DNA from: Candidatus Thiodiazotropha endoloripes
GTDB lineage: Bacteria > Pseudomonadota > Gammaproteobacteria > Chromatiales > Chromatiaceae
Assembly: GCF_001708965.1 (NCBI RefSeq)
Contig: NZ_LVJW01000003.1
Coordinates: 1,550,001-1,614,000, forward strand
Direction: 5' to 3'
Length of the DNA stretch: 64,000 nt
Part shown: one piece after another, positions 36,144 to 45,381 of the stretch
Layout: the number at the start of each line of letters is the position of its first letter
Numbering within the stretch: the stretch's first letter is position 1
Program-made: the position numbers and the translations under genes
Notes under the pieces: model-generated
Told to the model about the DNA's origin: nothing
What the model saw: the letters and a program-made list of their open reading frames with translations, nothing else
The model's database searches: none

Positions 36144-36216
36144 TATAAGATTTTAAGTAGTCATAGGATGACTCTTTCTCCTATTTGTCAACCCTACCAT
36201 ACAGGGTAGGGTTTTT
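36144..36216 (+). ncRNA. Candidate short RNA or attenuated leader with intrinsic terminator
   Basis: A -10-like TATAAG (36144-36149) is followed by hairpin AGTCAT-AGG-ATGACT (36159-36173), a pyrimidine-rich single-stranded stretch CTTTCTCCTATTTG that resembles an anti-Shine-Dalgarno sequence, and a strong intrinsic terminator: 9-bp stem AACCCTACC/GGTAGGGTT (36190-36213) ending in T5. This would make an RNA of about 60 bases. Alternatively it is a premature terminator in the leader of the downstream operon. No good -35 was seen. Confidence 0.45.
36190..36216 (+). terminator. Intrinsic terminator upstream of the structured leader
   Basis: AACCCTACC and GGTAGGGTT pair around ATACAG and run into TTTTT. 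No plus-strand gene ends nearby (the last ends at 35080), so it must end a small RNA or act as an attenuator. Confidence 0.7.
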
Positions 36217-36239
36217 GCTGCCGTGGAAATACCGGGTTA

Positions 36240-36385
36240 TCTCCTTTTCCAGTAGGGGCTGGATTGGAGAAATAGCGTAGTTTCACGCAAAGCCACCTTT
36301 TATATAGAGCTGTAGACTTTGGCCTAAGTACTGGTAATGGGGCTGGTAGTATTTCTGGCTTGAGTCAGAAGAGCCCCGGGAAAGT
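36240..36385 (+). promoter_or_regulatory. Structured leader with c-di-GMP-riboswitch-like core
   Basis: The sequence CACGCAAAGCCAC (36275-36287) followed by GGCCTAAG (about 36322-36329) matches the conserved ACGCAAAGCC and GGCCUAA parts of class I c-di-GMP (GEMM) riboswitches. Upstream, GGCT can pair with AGCC around a small GAAAT/GTTTC hairpin, as in the first GEMM helix. The usual GCAAACC segment and second-helix GGNNACC loop are not recognisable. A further strong stem, GGGGCT with AGCCCC enclosing TTCTG/CAGAA (about 36339-36378), could be the expression platform. The giant gene starts 40 bases later. Confidence 0.4.
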
Positions 36386-36417
36386 TGAATGACCAATAGG
36401 GGTCTGGAGAAAAATCC

Positions 36418-39400
36418 ATGATAAATGAAAGTCAGGGTTACATGAACAGAGGGCTACAGTTATTTGTATTTCTGTGTCTCTCATTTCTGGTTACTGCGCT
36501 GAATGCAGCCTCATTGACCATCAATGTGGTTGATCAGTCGGGCAACCCAATCACTGATCCGAATTTCGGTTTTCGTTGGTTGCTGGAGAGGGATAACACC
36601 TTCCCGGTCGATCCGACGAATCCTGGAACAACAGCTGATGAATTACTGTCGTTGAGTTTTCACGCCAGTAATCACGAAGTCGGCGTTGCTACTGATGGAT
36701 CTGGTTCACTGTCGGGCAATGTAGATGCATCTACAGCCACGATCGGTGATGTAATCCCTGCTGGACGTTACTACGTATCAGTGCACCCCTACAGCGGTTA
36801 CAGCCTGAGTGGCGATTCTGTTGATCTGAGAAACGTAGCGGCCGGTGAGGTTACTGTCACAGTACAGCAGCATCCGATCCCCACTGCACAGATCTCGATC
36901 TATCTGTTTGAAGACAAGCATCCGGTAAATGGTGTTCCGGATCTGCCGGAAGAGCAGAATGACGGCAGCGTTGATTGGACTCAGTTCAGTCTGTTCCTGG
37001 AAGAGCCAGGCGGTCGTTACGGTGCAGCCGGTGGCCAGGTTATCCAGGATGCCTTCGGTAACTACCTCGGCACCACTTATGATCAGACCTGTGCCACCAG
37101 TAACCCGGTCGGCACTGGCGGTGATACCCCGGGTGGCATGATCAACGCCACCTGTATCGATGCTGATGGCAATCCGGTTATCGATGTGCTGGGTGACGGC
37201 ACCATGCAGCCCGATGAGAATGGCTATCTGAATGTTAAAAACCTCGCCCCCGGCAAGTATGGTGTGGTCATTATTCCACCACCCAATGCCGGTTGGCAGC
37301 AGACCAGCACCATTGAGGGCAGTAAGGTCATCGATGCCTGGGTCAAGGCTAACGAGCCTGCGGTTTTCGTCGAATTCGGTATTCCCGGTCCCCATGTCTT
37401 CATGGGTTTTGTGCGTCCTTTCGCCGATTTGCCCCCAGCCCAGCCGGGTGAGCAGGTTGCGACAGTCAGCGGTGTTGTTACCGACATGCACATGTCCCGT
37501 AACCCGGCGACCACTTTCTTCACCGGTCGTCCTTTCCCACAATGCTGGACAGCCATCAACCAGGTTGGTGTGGATGGTGCCCTTGGTCAGGCCGTCTACG
37601 CGGGTGCCTGCGGAGCGGACAGTGACTTCTCAGTGGACCTGGTTCCCCCGGGCCAGTATCAACTGGCCATTTGGGATGCCAACCTTGATGTGGTTTTTGC
37701 CTCCCTGTTGTTCACCGTGGATCCAACCGGTGGTACCTGTAACGGCGGGCTCTCCTGTAACTTCGGTGATGTGCCGGTATTCAACTGGTTCACTCGTCTC
37801 AACACCGGCATCTTCAGAGATGATGATCAGGACGGTTTCTGGGACGACGGTGAGATCGGTATCGGTCCTGAGAGTCAGGAGACCGTACTGCGCTGGCGTG
37901 ACGGTACCATCTATCAGGCCTTCCCGACTGATGGTGATGGTTTAGCACCTTTTGATGAAGTCTTCCCGTTCTTCCATTGGCTGGTGGCTGAAGTCAGCTT
38001 TGGTAATAAGAAAGCGACTGGTGCCACTTTTGTTGTGGATGCAGGTGGTGAAGTTCGTCCCGATGGCGGCTGGGCAGATCCTACTTTTGGCGAGCTCAAC
38101 CCTCAGGGACAGTGTGAGGCTCGTGGCGTAGGTCATAGCGATATCGTTATCTCGGCTACCGATCCTCGCGGTGCGATCGGCGACTGTCTCGGTTCTGATG
38201 ACGGTGGTGTAACCTGGGTTGTTGAAAACGGCCGACAGATGATCAATCCGAATACCGGTAACAATCTGTCACGCACCGAGACCGGTCTGGTGCTTACCCA
38301 GGGCTTCCAAGGCTTCCTGGGTCAGACCAGTGTGATGCAGTTCGGTAAAGTCGACTATGTGATCGATACTCCGTTCGACTTCACCGCATTCCCTCCAAGA
38401 ATTTCCGAGTATGTCGGTGAGAACGGCGGTATCTCCGGTATCGTCTACTACGCCACCACTCGTGCGGAAGATGAGCCACAGTTTGCTGCGGCCGAAGAGT
38501 GGGAGCCTGGTGTACCTCGAGTGCAACTGGCCCTCTATGCGGATGGCGATGTCAACTGTCCGCCACTCAACAACTTCCCGGGTGATCCTTGCGATATCGA
38601 CTGGAACGGCAACAACACCCAGGATCCAGACGATGGCGTGATCGAGGATATCAATGGTATTCCAGGTATTCAGCGTGCGGATGTAAACAACCATCCTGTG
38701 GATGTCTTCCCCGGACCTGAAGATGTGGATTACAACGGCAACGGTGTTTTTGACATGGGCGATGCCCTGCAGGTCACTCACACCGACAGCTGGGATGACA
38801 ATCTTCCGACCGGCTGTCAGGGAACCAATAATCCTCCTGGCGCCGAGGTTGATCCTGCGGTGGATGATCAGCGCTGTTTCGATGGCCTGCGTAACTTCAA
38901 CCAGGTTCGCGATGCACTGTTCGACGGTGGTTATGCCTTCGAAGATTACGATCTGGACCATCTGGCGTCGATTCCTGCCTCTGCCGGTTATAACGCCGCT
39001 GTTGTGGCCGCCAAGCTGACCGCTTTCTACGCTGGACTGAATACCGGTTGGCCCGAATTGAATCTTCCGGAAGCCTGGCTCATTCCTGGTGACTATCTGA
39101 TTGAATCAGCAACACCTGCGGGTTACAAGCTGGTCAGAGAGCACCATAAGAATGTGGACTACGGTGATGAGTACATCCCATCACTGCAGGCTTTCCCAGC
39201 CACCTGTGTGGGTGAGGAAGAGATGGTTCCTGAATATCTGGCCATGGCGACCAAAGATGGCAGTGGTGATGCTGCTCAGCTGATTCCAGGTGTTGAAGCC
39301 ATTGGAGCGCCTTTCGCCGGCGAAATGAGACCGCTCTGTGATCTCAAGCATGTACCGCTCTCAGCCGGTCAGAATGCGGCGGCCGAGTTCTTCCTGATGA

Positions 39401-42400
39401 CCGATGTGCCTAAAGCAGGCAACATCTCGGGTGTGATCCTCAACGACCTGGCCAACGAGTTCAATCCGAACTCACCCCAGTTCGGTGAGAAGTTCGCACC
39501 GCCTCATGTGCCGGTTGCTTTCTACGACTGGAACGGCAATGAGATCAATCGTGTCTATGCGGACAAGTATGGTCGCTACAACCTGATGGTTGCTTCGACC
39601 ACCACCGCGAATCTGCCGATGCCTTCAGGCATGTCGCCGAACATGCTGGTCTCCTGTATGAACGATGCGGGTCCGATTCCGAATTCAGAATTCACTGGTG
39701 CTCCCGGCGACGGTGTTGATGCCAGTGGTAATCCTGAGTTCATTATCGATCCAAATTTCGATACTCAGTACAGCCAGTTCTGTTACACCTTCCAGTATAT
39801 GCCGGGTACCATCACCTATCTGGATACCCCGGTTGAACCGGTCGCCGCGTTTGCCGGTCCGGACCAGTTCCCACTGGATTGTGAAGCGCCAACACAGACC
39901 CCGGCGATCTCCTCCGTACTGCGTGAGGTTGTTCCTGCCAGCGGCATCGAAGGTCCTTTCGTGGTCGCCGGTACCGGTGAGAACATCGTTATCAACTCCA
40001 AAGGTCTGACCGCTGTTCGTAACCCGGAATGGGCCAACGGTGATCCTTTAGCTGAACAGAACATCGATCGGGATTACGGTTTTGGTACCGTTGCCGGTTC
40101 GGTTCTGGTTCAGGATCGCAGCGGTAATCCTGTGGCTACTCTGGGTGTCGTATCCTGGGGTGACAACGCCATTACCGCTTCTACTGGTGGTCTGGCAGCC
40201 GGTGAATACCAACTGCTGGTAGAGCACAGCAACGGTAGTGTCTCTCCAACGGGTATCACACTGACCGTTGGTATCGCTGAAGGTGTGGGTCTTGGTAACA
40301 ACAACTCCACCTATAATGTGGTCAATGTACCAAGTGCAACCTATCCGACGATCCAGGATGCGATCGGCAGTCTGGATAACGGTCTTGGTGGTGTCAGCGC
40401 TGGTGACCTGATCATTGTCAAGCCTGGTCTCTACAATGAGATGGTGATCATGTGGAAGCCGGTCAAACTGCAGGGCTTTGGTGCAGAGACCACCATCCTC
40501 AATGCCCGCCAGACACCGACCGAGAAGATCATCGCCTGGCGTGAATTGGCTGCCGAGCTGGTTGGTACTGGTACCATCGACCAACTGCCTGGACAGCTGG
40601 TGCCCGTACCCTTCTTCGGTGGGGTTCAGGGTGCACTGGGCGCCCCGATCTTCCCAACGGAAGAGGGTGCAGGCATCATGGTTGCGGGTAAGTGGACCGG
40701 TCCTAACCGATTCCATCGTAACAACCGTAACCGCTATGCCCGTATCGATGGTCTGAGCATCATCGGCGCGAGTACCGGTGGCGGCATTGTTGCCAACGGT
40801 TACACACGCTTCCTGGTCATCTCCAACAACCGTCTGACCACCAACTCCGGTTTCTACGGTGGCGGTATCCGTATCGGTCACTCCACCCTGACCCATGAAG
40901 TTACTGGTGAGGATGATGAGTTCTTCAGACGCGGCTATAACAGCTGGCTTGAAGATCAGGCTGAAGACGGTTTCATGGCCTATGATGACGCCTTTGCCGA
41001 CAGCATGAATATCCATCATAACGAGATCATTAAGAATGGTGGATTGAATGGCGCCGGCGGTGGTATCTCTATCCATACGGGTGCCAACAACTATCGTGTT
41101 CGCAGCAACTGGATCTGCGGTAACTTCTCCAAAGGCGATGGTGCCGGTATCGGCCATCTGGGACTCTCCCGCGGTGGTCAGATCCTGGATAACACCATTA
41201 TCTTCAACGAGAGTTTCAGTCAGACACCAGGTACCAAGCCTGCCGGTGGCGGTATCTTCGTCGGCGGTCTGGCTGGACTGCGAGTCGATGAAGAGACTGG
41301 CCTGACCCTGTCTCCCGGTTCCGGTAACGTCAACATTCTCGGTAACGAGATTCGGGGCAACCTGGCCGGTGCCGGTGATGGTGGCGGTATCGCGCTGCTG
41401 AATGTCAACGGTGAGGACATCACAAAAGATCCTGATGTCTTCGGTCGCTGGTATCGGGTGATCGTTGCCAACAACATGCTGAGCAACAATGTCTCAGGTG
41501 TTGCGGGCGCTATCTCCCTGTCAGACAGTGTTAAGAGCTACATCCGTTACAACACGATTGCGAACAACGATTCCACCGCAACCGGTTCACAGGCTTTTGG
41601 TATCACTGATCCCAATCAGTCTATCGCCAAGCCGGCTGGTATCGTTGCCCGCTACCACAGTGCAACCATGATGTCCCTGATCGATGATGACGTCGCAGAA
41701 CAGTTCCCCGGTTCGCAGTTCGATGAAGACGATGTACGCAATCGTAGCGAAGAACGGATGACCTTCTCTGATCCAATCGCTCTGGTGGATAACATCGTCT
41801 ACCACAACCGCTCGTTCTACTGGCGGAATACAGACGATCCAGCCACTGTGGTCCTGGAGAACGGTCTGGTACCGGCAAGCTGTGATAACACCACCAATAC
41901 CAACTGCGATATCACAGTTGTCAACGTGGAGGATTACACCCAGGATCTGGCGGTGTTGAATGGACACACCATCAACCCGGTACATCCACAGTACGGTACG
42001 ATGTTGCTGCGCCCACTGCGTAACGTGTTACAGACCGGTTCATCTGCAATAGCCAACAATACATTTATTGAAGGCTATCTAACTGATGACGAAGATCCTC
42101 ATAACACTGGTGTTCCATTGTTTGTCAATGGCCGCTTCAATCAAGACCGTAATGCACTGCTCTTCCCAGAGTTCAAAGTGCTGCAGGTAGCGGGTGCCTT
42201 CGATGAAGGCGGTAACTTCCTGCAGGTCAACTTCGGTCCACTCTCGCTGCTTGATATCGATGGTGATACCGCAACACCGGATGGCCTTATCGATTATCAC
42301 CTCGAGGCTGGTTTATCAAATCCTGCTGTCGATGCAGCTGCCGCCTCTGCCGGTACTGGCATCTACTCGACCGACATCGATGGTGATGCAAGACCGCAAG

Positions 42401-42438
42401 GCGCCAGAACGGACGCCGGTGCCGATGAGAGGTTGTAA
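36418..42438 (+). CDS. Giant exported SdrD-like / right-handed beta-helix protein
   Basis: A 2006-residue protein with a signal peptide (hydrophobic run about 12-30 counting from 36418; an alternative ATG at 36442 removes eight residues). Many carboxypeptidase-regulatory/SdrD B-like beta-sandwich segments follow (about 35-1180), with calcium-type loops such as DDDQDGFWDDGE near 470 and DWNGNNTQDPDDG near 730. Next come an IPT/TIG-like domain (about 1165-1285), a pectate-lyase/NosD-type beta helix (about 1304-1750, starting YPTIQDAIGSLDNG) and a C-terminal DIDGDARPQG...DAGADE segment as in other surface proteins. No sorting tail or transmembrane helix is seen at the end, so release or outer-membrane secretion is unclear. 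It heads a tandem with three cupredoxin proteins and may be their scaffold; substrate unknown. Confidence 0.85.
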   Translation: MINESQGYMNRGLQLFVFLCLSFLVTALNAASLTINVVDQSGNPITDPNFGFRWLLERDNTFPVDPTNPGTTADELLSLSFHASNHEVGVATDGSGSLSGNVDASTATIGDVIPAGRYYVSVHPYSGYSLSGDSVDLRNVAAGEVTVTVQQHPIPTAQISIYLFEDKHPVNGVPDLPEEQNDGSVDWTQFSLFLEEPGGRYGAAGGQVIQDAFGNYLGTTYDQTCATSNPVGTGGDTPGGMINATCIDADGNPVIDVLGDGTMQPDENGYLNVKNLAPGKYGVVIIPPPNAGWQQTSTIEGSKVIDAWVKANEPAVFVEFGIPGPHVFMGFVRPFADLPPAQPGEQVATVSGVVTDMHMSRNPATTFFTGRPFPQCWTAINQVGVDGALGQAVYAGACGADSDFSVDLVPPGQYQLAIWDANLDVVFASLLFTVDPTGGTCNGGLSCNFGDVPVFNWFTRLNTGIFRDDDQDGFWDDGEIGIGPESQETVLRWRDGTIYQAFPTDGDGLAPFDEVFPFFHWLVAEVSFGNKKATGATFVVDAGGEVRPDGGWADPTFGELNPQGQCEARGVGHSDIVISATDPRGAIGDCLGSDDGGVTWVVENGRQMINPNTGNNLSRTETGLVLTQGFQGFLGQTSVMQFGKVDYVIDTPFDFTAFPPRISEYVGENGGISGIVYYATTRAEDEPQFAAAEEWEPGVPRVQLALYADGDVNCPPLNNFPGDPCDIDWNGNNTQDPDDGVIEDINGIPGIQRADVNNHPVDVFPGPEDVDYNGNGVFDMGDALQVTHTDSWDDNLPTGCQGTNNPPGAEVDPAVDDQRCFDGLRNFNQVRDALFDGGYAFEDYDLDHLASIPASAGYNAAVVAAKLTAFYAGLNTGWPELNLPEAWLIPGDYLIESATPAGYKLVREHHKNVDYGDEYIPSLQAFPATCVGEEEMVPEYLAMATKDGSGDAAQLIPGVEAIGAPFAGEMRPLCDLKHVPLSAGQNAAAEFFLMTDVPKAGNISGVILNDLANEFNPNSPQFGEKFAPPHVPVAFYDWNGNEINRVYADKYGRYNLMVASTTTANLPMPSGMSPNMLVSCMNDAGPIPNSEFTGAPGDGVDASGNPEFIIDPNFDTQYSQFCYTFQYMPGTITYLDTPVEPVAAFAGPDQFPLDCEAPTQTPAISSVLREVVPASGIEGPFVVAGTGENIVINSKGLTAVRNPEWANGDPLAEQNIDRDYGFGTVAGSVLVQDRSGNPVATLGVVSWGDNAITASTGGLAAGEYQLLVEHSNGSVSPTGITLTVGIAEGVGLGNNNSTYNVVNVPSATYPTIQDAIGSLDNGLGGVSAGDLIIVKPGLYNEMVIMWKPVKLQGFGAETTILNARQTPTEKIIAWRELAAELVGTGTIDQLPGQLVPVPFFGGVQGALGAPIFPTEEGAGIMVAGKWTGPNRFHRNNRNRYARIDGLSIIGASTGGGIVANGYTRFLVISNNRLTTNSGFYGGGIRIGHSTLTHEVTGEDDEFFRRGYNSWLEDQAEDGFMAYDDAFADSMNIHHNEIIKNGGLNGAGGGISIHTGANNYRVRSNWICGNFSKGDGAGIGHLGLSRGGQILDNTIIFNESFSQTPGTKPAGGGIFVGGLAGLRVDEETGLTLSPGSGNVNILGNEIRGNLAGAGDGGGIALLNVNGEDITKDPDVFGRWYRVIVANNMLSNNVSGVAGAISLSDSVKSYIRYNTIANNDSTATGSQAFGITDPNQSIAKPAGIVARYHSATMMSLIDDDVAEQFPGSQFDEDDVRNRSEERMTFSDPIALVDNIVYHNRSFYWRNTDDPATVVLENGLVPASCDNTTNTNCDITVVNVEDYTQDLAVLNGHTINPVHPQYGTMLLRPLRNVLQTGSSAIANNTFIEGYLTDDEDPHNTGVPLFVNGRFNQDRNALLFPEFKVLQVAGAFDEGGNFLQVNFGPLSLLDIDGDTATPDGLIDYHLEAGLSNPAVDAAAASAGTGIYSTDIDGDARPQGARTDAGADERL

Positions 42439-42581
42439 TCATGAAAATGATCAACACACATGCAACTGAAAAGCGCCAGCCTGTCACCATGGACAACGTC
42501 CTGGTGGCAGGGTGGAACAAACTTCGCAAACACACATCAGGTGAGTCAGGCGCTTACAAAATGACGAGGAGTAAACGCCCC

Positions 42582-43907
42582 ATGAAACTATTTAGTAAGC
42601 AAGCCCTTGCCGGAGCAATAGCCCTGGCACTGCTGGGCATCTCGGGTCAGGCCAGTGCCATTGTCAATGTACAGTGTCCTGGTGATAACAACGGTGATGC
42701 AGACTGGAATGATGCTGGCGAAGTCCAACCAGCGAATACCAAGTGTATGCACCTGATTGCAGGCGACAGTTTTGCAAAAATGTCGGACGGCAATCCCTTG
42801 TACACTTTCGGTTTCGGTGATCAGACCGGGACACCCCCCGATCAGGTGATTGGTGAAGGTATCCTCAGTGCCGAGTGGCCAGGACCTACCATCGAATTGA
42901 ATGAGGGGGATCAGTTCTTCCTTAACCTGACCAATGTCGGTACGGTGATTCGTCCCGATCTGTTCGACCCGCACACGGTCCACTTTCATGGTTTTCCGAA
43001 TGCCTCAGCAGCATTTGACGGTGTACCCGAGGTTTCGGTCAGTATCAACATGGGATCGACCCTGACCTACTACTACAACATTGTCGAGCCTGGCACCTAC
43101 CTCTACCACTGCCACGTGGAAGCCACCGAGCATATGGAGATGGGCATGTTGGCCAATCTCTATGTTCATCCAATTCAGGATGAAATTGGTTGTTTCGATT
43201 TCGGGCCAGACAACCCTGGTACCACGGAATACGATCCAGAACGAGTGGCTAATGGCAATTGTGCAGCAGCGGTAGGGGATGCGGGTTATGTCTACAATGA
43301 CAGTGACGGCACCACGGCATTTGATGTGGAGAAAGCGATCCAGCTTTCAAGCTTTGATCAGGTGTTCCACGATGCCAGTCTGTTTGTCCAGCCTCTGCCA
43401 TTTGCCCTGCTGGAAGGTAACTATCCGCAGTTTAACGGCCGCGGCTATCCCGACACAGTCAACCCCAATGCACTTCCTGCTCCTGTAGATTCGGTGGATC
43501 CAATCGCAGGCGGTACCGAGGGTAAGGTCACCGGTACGGTTGGAGAAGAGTTGACCGATGGTGCTATCACTCAGTTTCTGGGTTCCGATATCAGCGTCGA
43601 TCAGGGTGAAAAACTGCTGCTACGCCTCTCCAATGTGGGTCTGGATCGTTTCTGGACCATCACCGCGATGGGACTGACCATGAAAGTGGTCGGCACAGGC
43701 GCCAAGCACATGCGGGGAACTGACGGCAAGAATATCTATCGTGAGGTTGCCTCCTATAACTTCGGTGGTGGTGAGACAGTCGATCTGATCATCGATACCA
43801 CAGGAGTTGCCCCCGGCACCTACTTCCTCCACGCAACTGAAGTCCATCAGATGAGTAATGCGACCCAGATGGATGGTGGCATGATCACTGAGATCGTTGT
43901 CAACTGA
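42582..43907 (+). CDS. Multicopper-oxidase domain protein 1, carries type 1 copper and half of the trinuclear ligands
   Basis: A 441-residue exported protein with signal peptide ending QASA (about 26). Cupredoxin domain 1 has H131-T-V-H134-F-H136-G and H176-C177-H178 ... H184 ... M189 (YHCHVEATEHMEMGM), that is, the T1-plus-T2/T3 motifs normally found in the last domain of a multicopper oxidase. Domain 2 (about 260-441) keeps the fold (LRLSNVGLDRFWTITAMG ... GTYFLHATEVHQMSNAT) but lacks the Cys. The other two His-X-His pairs needed for a trinuclear cluster are missing here and present in the next protein. I start it at 42582, where the signal peptide begins and GAGGAG precedes by 10 bases; the frame is open back to an ATG at 42441, three bases after the giant gene's stop. 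The family is related to MofA/MnxG/OmpB-type oxidases by motif. Confidence 0.85.
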   Translation: MKLFSKQALAGAIALALLGISGQASAIVNVQCPGDNNGDADWNDAGEVQPANTKCMHLIAGDSFAKMSDGNPLYTFGFGDQTGTPPDQVIGEGILSAEWPGPTIELNEGDQFFLNLTNVGTVIRPDLFDPHTVHFHGFPNASAAFDGVPEVSVSINMGSTLTYYYNIVEPGTYLYHCHVEATEHMEMGMLANLYVHPIQDEIGCFDFGPDNPGTTEYDPERVANGNCAAAVGDAGYVYNDSDGTTAFDVEKAIQLSSFDQVFHDASLFVQPLPFALLEGNYPQFNGRGYPDTVNPNALPAPVDSVDPIAGGTEGKVTGTVGEELTDGAITQFLGSDISVDQGEKLLLRLSNVGLDRFWTITAMGLTMKVVGTGAKHMRGTDGKNIYREVASYNFGGGETVDLIIDTTGVAPGTYFLHATEVHQMSNATQMDGGMITEIVVN

Positions 43908-43934
43908 GCCTGGCCGAACTAGGAGATGAGATTA

Positions 43935-45365
43935 ATGAAACAACTACTCAAACAACCTGGACGGCTTTTGGGCCTCCTGTTTTTGGGCATGAGCAGTGCA
44001 TTGACCGTGCAGCAGGCACAGGCGGAGCACGACATTCGAGGCATCTCACAGGGTGCCAACGGTGTGTTCAACCTCTATGCCTATCCATTCAACATGAACC
44101 TGCCCGAGGGCACCAGTCTCTACATGTGGGGCTTCGGTGATCTGGATCTGGGCGAAGGCGCCTCGCATGAAGCGGGTGACAACTACCAGTTGCCACAATA
44201 CCCGGCGCCGACACTGATCGTCACCGAGGGTGAGGCGGTCACCATCAACCTGGTGAACTACGGTGTGCCGGACAATATCTCCATTGAGATGACCGGTCAT
44301 GAAGTCAGCTCTCAATGTATCGATATTCCTGCTCCTCAAGGTCCGACACCGACAACCGGTGCGACCAACTGTACAGCCGGGCTGTTTACCAACGAAGCCG
44401 ATGTGGGACAGGCTGTCAGTTACACTTTCACCGCAGGTTCTCCCGGCACCTATATCTACCACAGTCTGGCTGGTGCGAATCCCGGACTGCATACCGAAAT
44501 GGGTCTGGTGGGTGTGATGGTTGTGAGACCGGCTGATTACGATCCAATCACGAACCGGACCGCCTACGGTGCCGGTACCGGAACCGATTACGATCATGAG
44601 AATCTCTACCTGATGACCGAAGTGGATCCGGATATCCATATCCAGATGGAGAAGGGACACATCAATCACTTCACCAATACCGATCGCTACGCCAAGGTCT
44701 GGTTCATCAACGGCCGGGTCTTCCCGGATCTGTTCCAGGGTGACTACAACACCCTGTTTCCGAACCAGCCCTATGAGTCCCTGGTCATGTCAAGACCCGG
44801 TGATGTGGTCCTGGTCCGTAACGTAAATGCGGGTCAGGATGCCCATCCCATGCACTACCATGGCGAGAACCTGCGTTTCATCGGTCGTGACGGCAAGATG
44901 TTGAGCTCCGACGGTGTGGTGGCCAACCTGGGTCGCTCGGACAACACCACCAACTCAGCACCGAAACAGACTATCGATGCTCTCTGGACCTGGACTGGTA
45001 AAGACCTGGGCTGGGACATCTACGGTCACGATGCTGGACACAACTGTATCGATGTCAATCCACGTGACGGTTATGCGGATGCCAACTCGGACTATCCCGG
45101 CGAGTGGTGTAACGACCACGGCAAGCCCATTCCTGTCTCACTGCCTGGTGTGGGTGATCTGACCCTGGGTGGTTGGTGGAGTGGCAGCCCCTTCCTGGGC
45201 GACACTGGCGACCTGCCTCCTGGCGAGGGTGGTCTGAATCCCTTTGGCGGCTACTTCCTGGTATGGCACTCCCATGCTGAAAAAGAGCTGACTACCTTTG
45301 ACATCTTCCCTGGCGGAAGTCTGGGCTCAGTCGTTGTGCTGCCTCCTGGTACACCAATCAATTAA
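43935..45365 (+). CDS. Multicopper-oxidase domain protein 2, carries the complementary trinuclear ligands
   Basis: A 476-residue exported protein (signal peptide about 1-30, ending AQA). Cupredoxin domain 1 is a decayed T1 domain: the place of HCHxxxxxHxxxGM reads YHSLAGANPGLHTEMGL, without Cys. Domain 2 has A-H304-P-M-H307-Y-H309-G and W-H445-S446-H447-A-E, the two His-X-His pairs that in ordinary oxidases come from the first domain. It has no T1 Cys at all, so on its own it could not be a complete oxidase. Combined with protein 1 the full set of ligands appears. The ATG at 43935 is favoured since AGGAG lies nine bases ahead; an ATG at 43926 touches that site. Gap to protein 1 is 27 bases. 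Confidence 0.83.
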   Translation: MKQLLKQPGRLLGLLFLGMSSALTVQQAQAEHDIRGISQGANGVFNLYAYPFNMNLPEGTSLYMWGFGDLDLGEGASHEAGDNYQLPQYPAPTLIVTEGEAVTINLVNYGVPDNISIEMTGHEVSSQCIDIPAPQGPTPTTGATNCTAGLFTNEADVGQAVSYTFTAGSPGTYIYHSLAGANPGLHTEMGLVGVMVVRPADYDPITNRTAYGAGTGTDYDHENLYLMTEVDPDIHIQMEKGHINHFTNTDRYAKVWFINGRVFPDLFQGDYNTLFPNQPYESLVMSRPGDVVLVRNVNAGQDAHPMHYHGENLRFIGRDGKMLSSDGVVANLGRSDNTTNSAPKQTIDALWTWTGKDLGWDIYGHDAGHNCIDVNPRDGYADANSDYPGEWCNDHGKPIPVSLPGVGDLTLGGWWSGSPFLGDTGDLPPGEGGLNPFGGYFLVWHSHAEKELTTFDIFPGGSLGSVVVLPPGTPIN

Positions 45366-45381
45366 TCGGGAGGGCACAAAC

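Larger units (their letters stand above)
35859..36417. other. Long regulatory region and leader upstream of the giant surface protein
   Basis: This gap holds, from left to right: the regulator's promoter region, a 15-base palindrome GTTTATT-G-AATAAAC (36019-36033) that could be an operator, a possible promoter and short RNA ending in a terminator (36144-36216), and a structured leader (36240-36385) with a GEMM-like sequence core. No coding frame is convincing. Confidence 0.6.

Noticed and set aside
36240-36385. Canonical class I c-di-GMP riboswitch
   Set aside because: Only part of the consensus is present; GCAAACC and the GGNNACC second loop are missing, so it is listed as GEMM-like and not as an established riboswitch.
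40048-41157. 369-codon minus-strand frame
   Set aside because: Antisense to the beta-helix part of the giant protein; composition follows the repeat codon bias of the sense strand.
42582-43907. Ordinary CueO/CotA-type copper resistance laccase
   Set aside because: Motif order and missing first-domain His pairs do not fit; the gene is followed by complementary cupredoxin proteins rather than copper-resistance genes.
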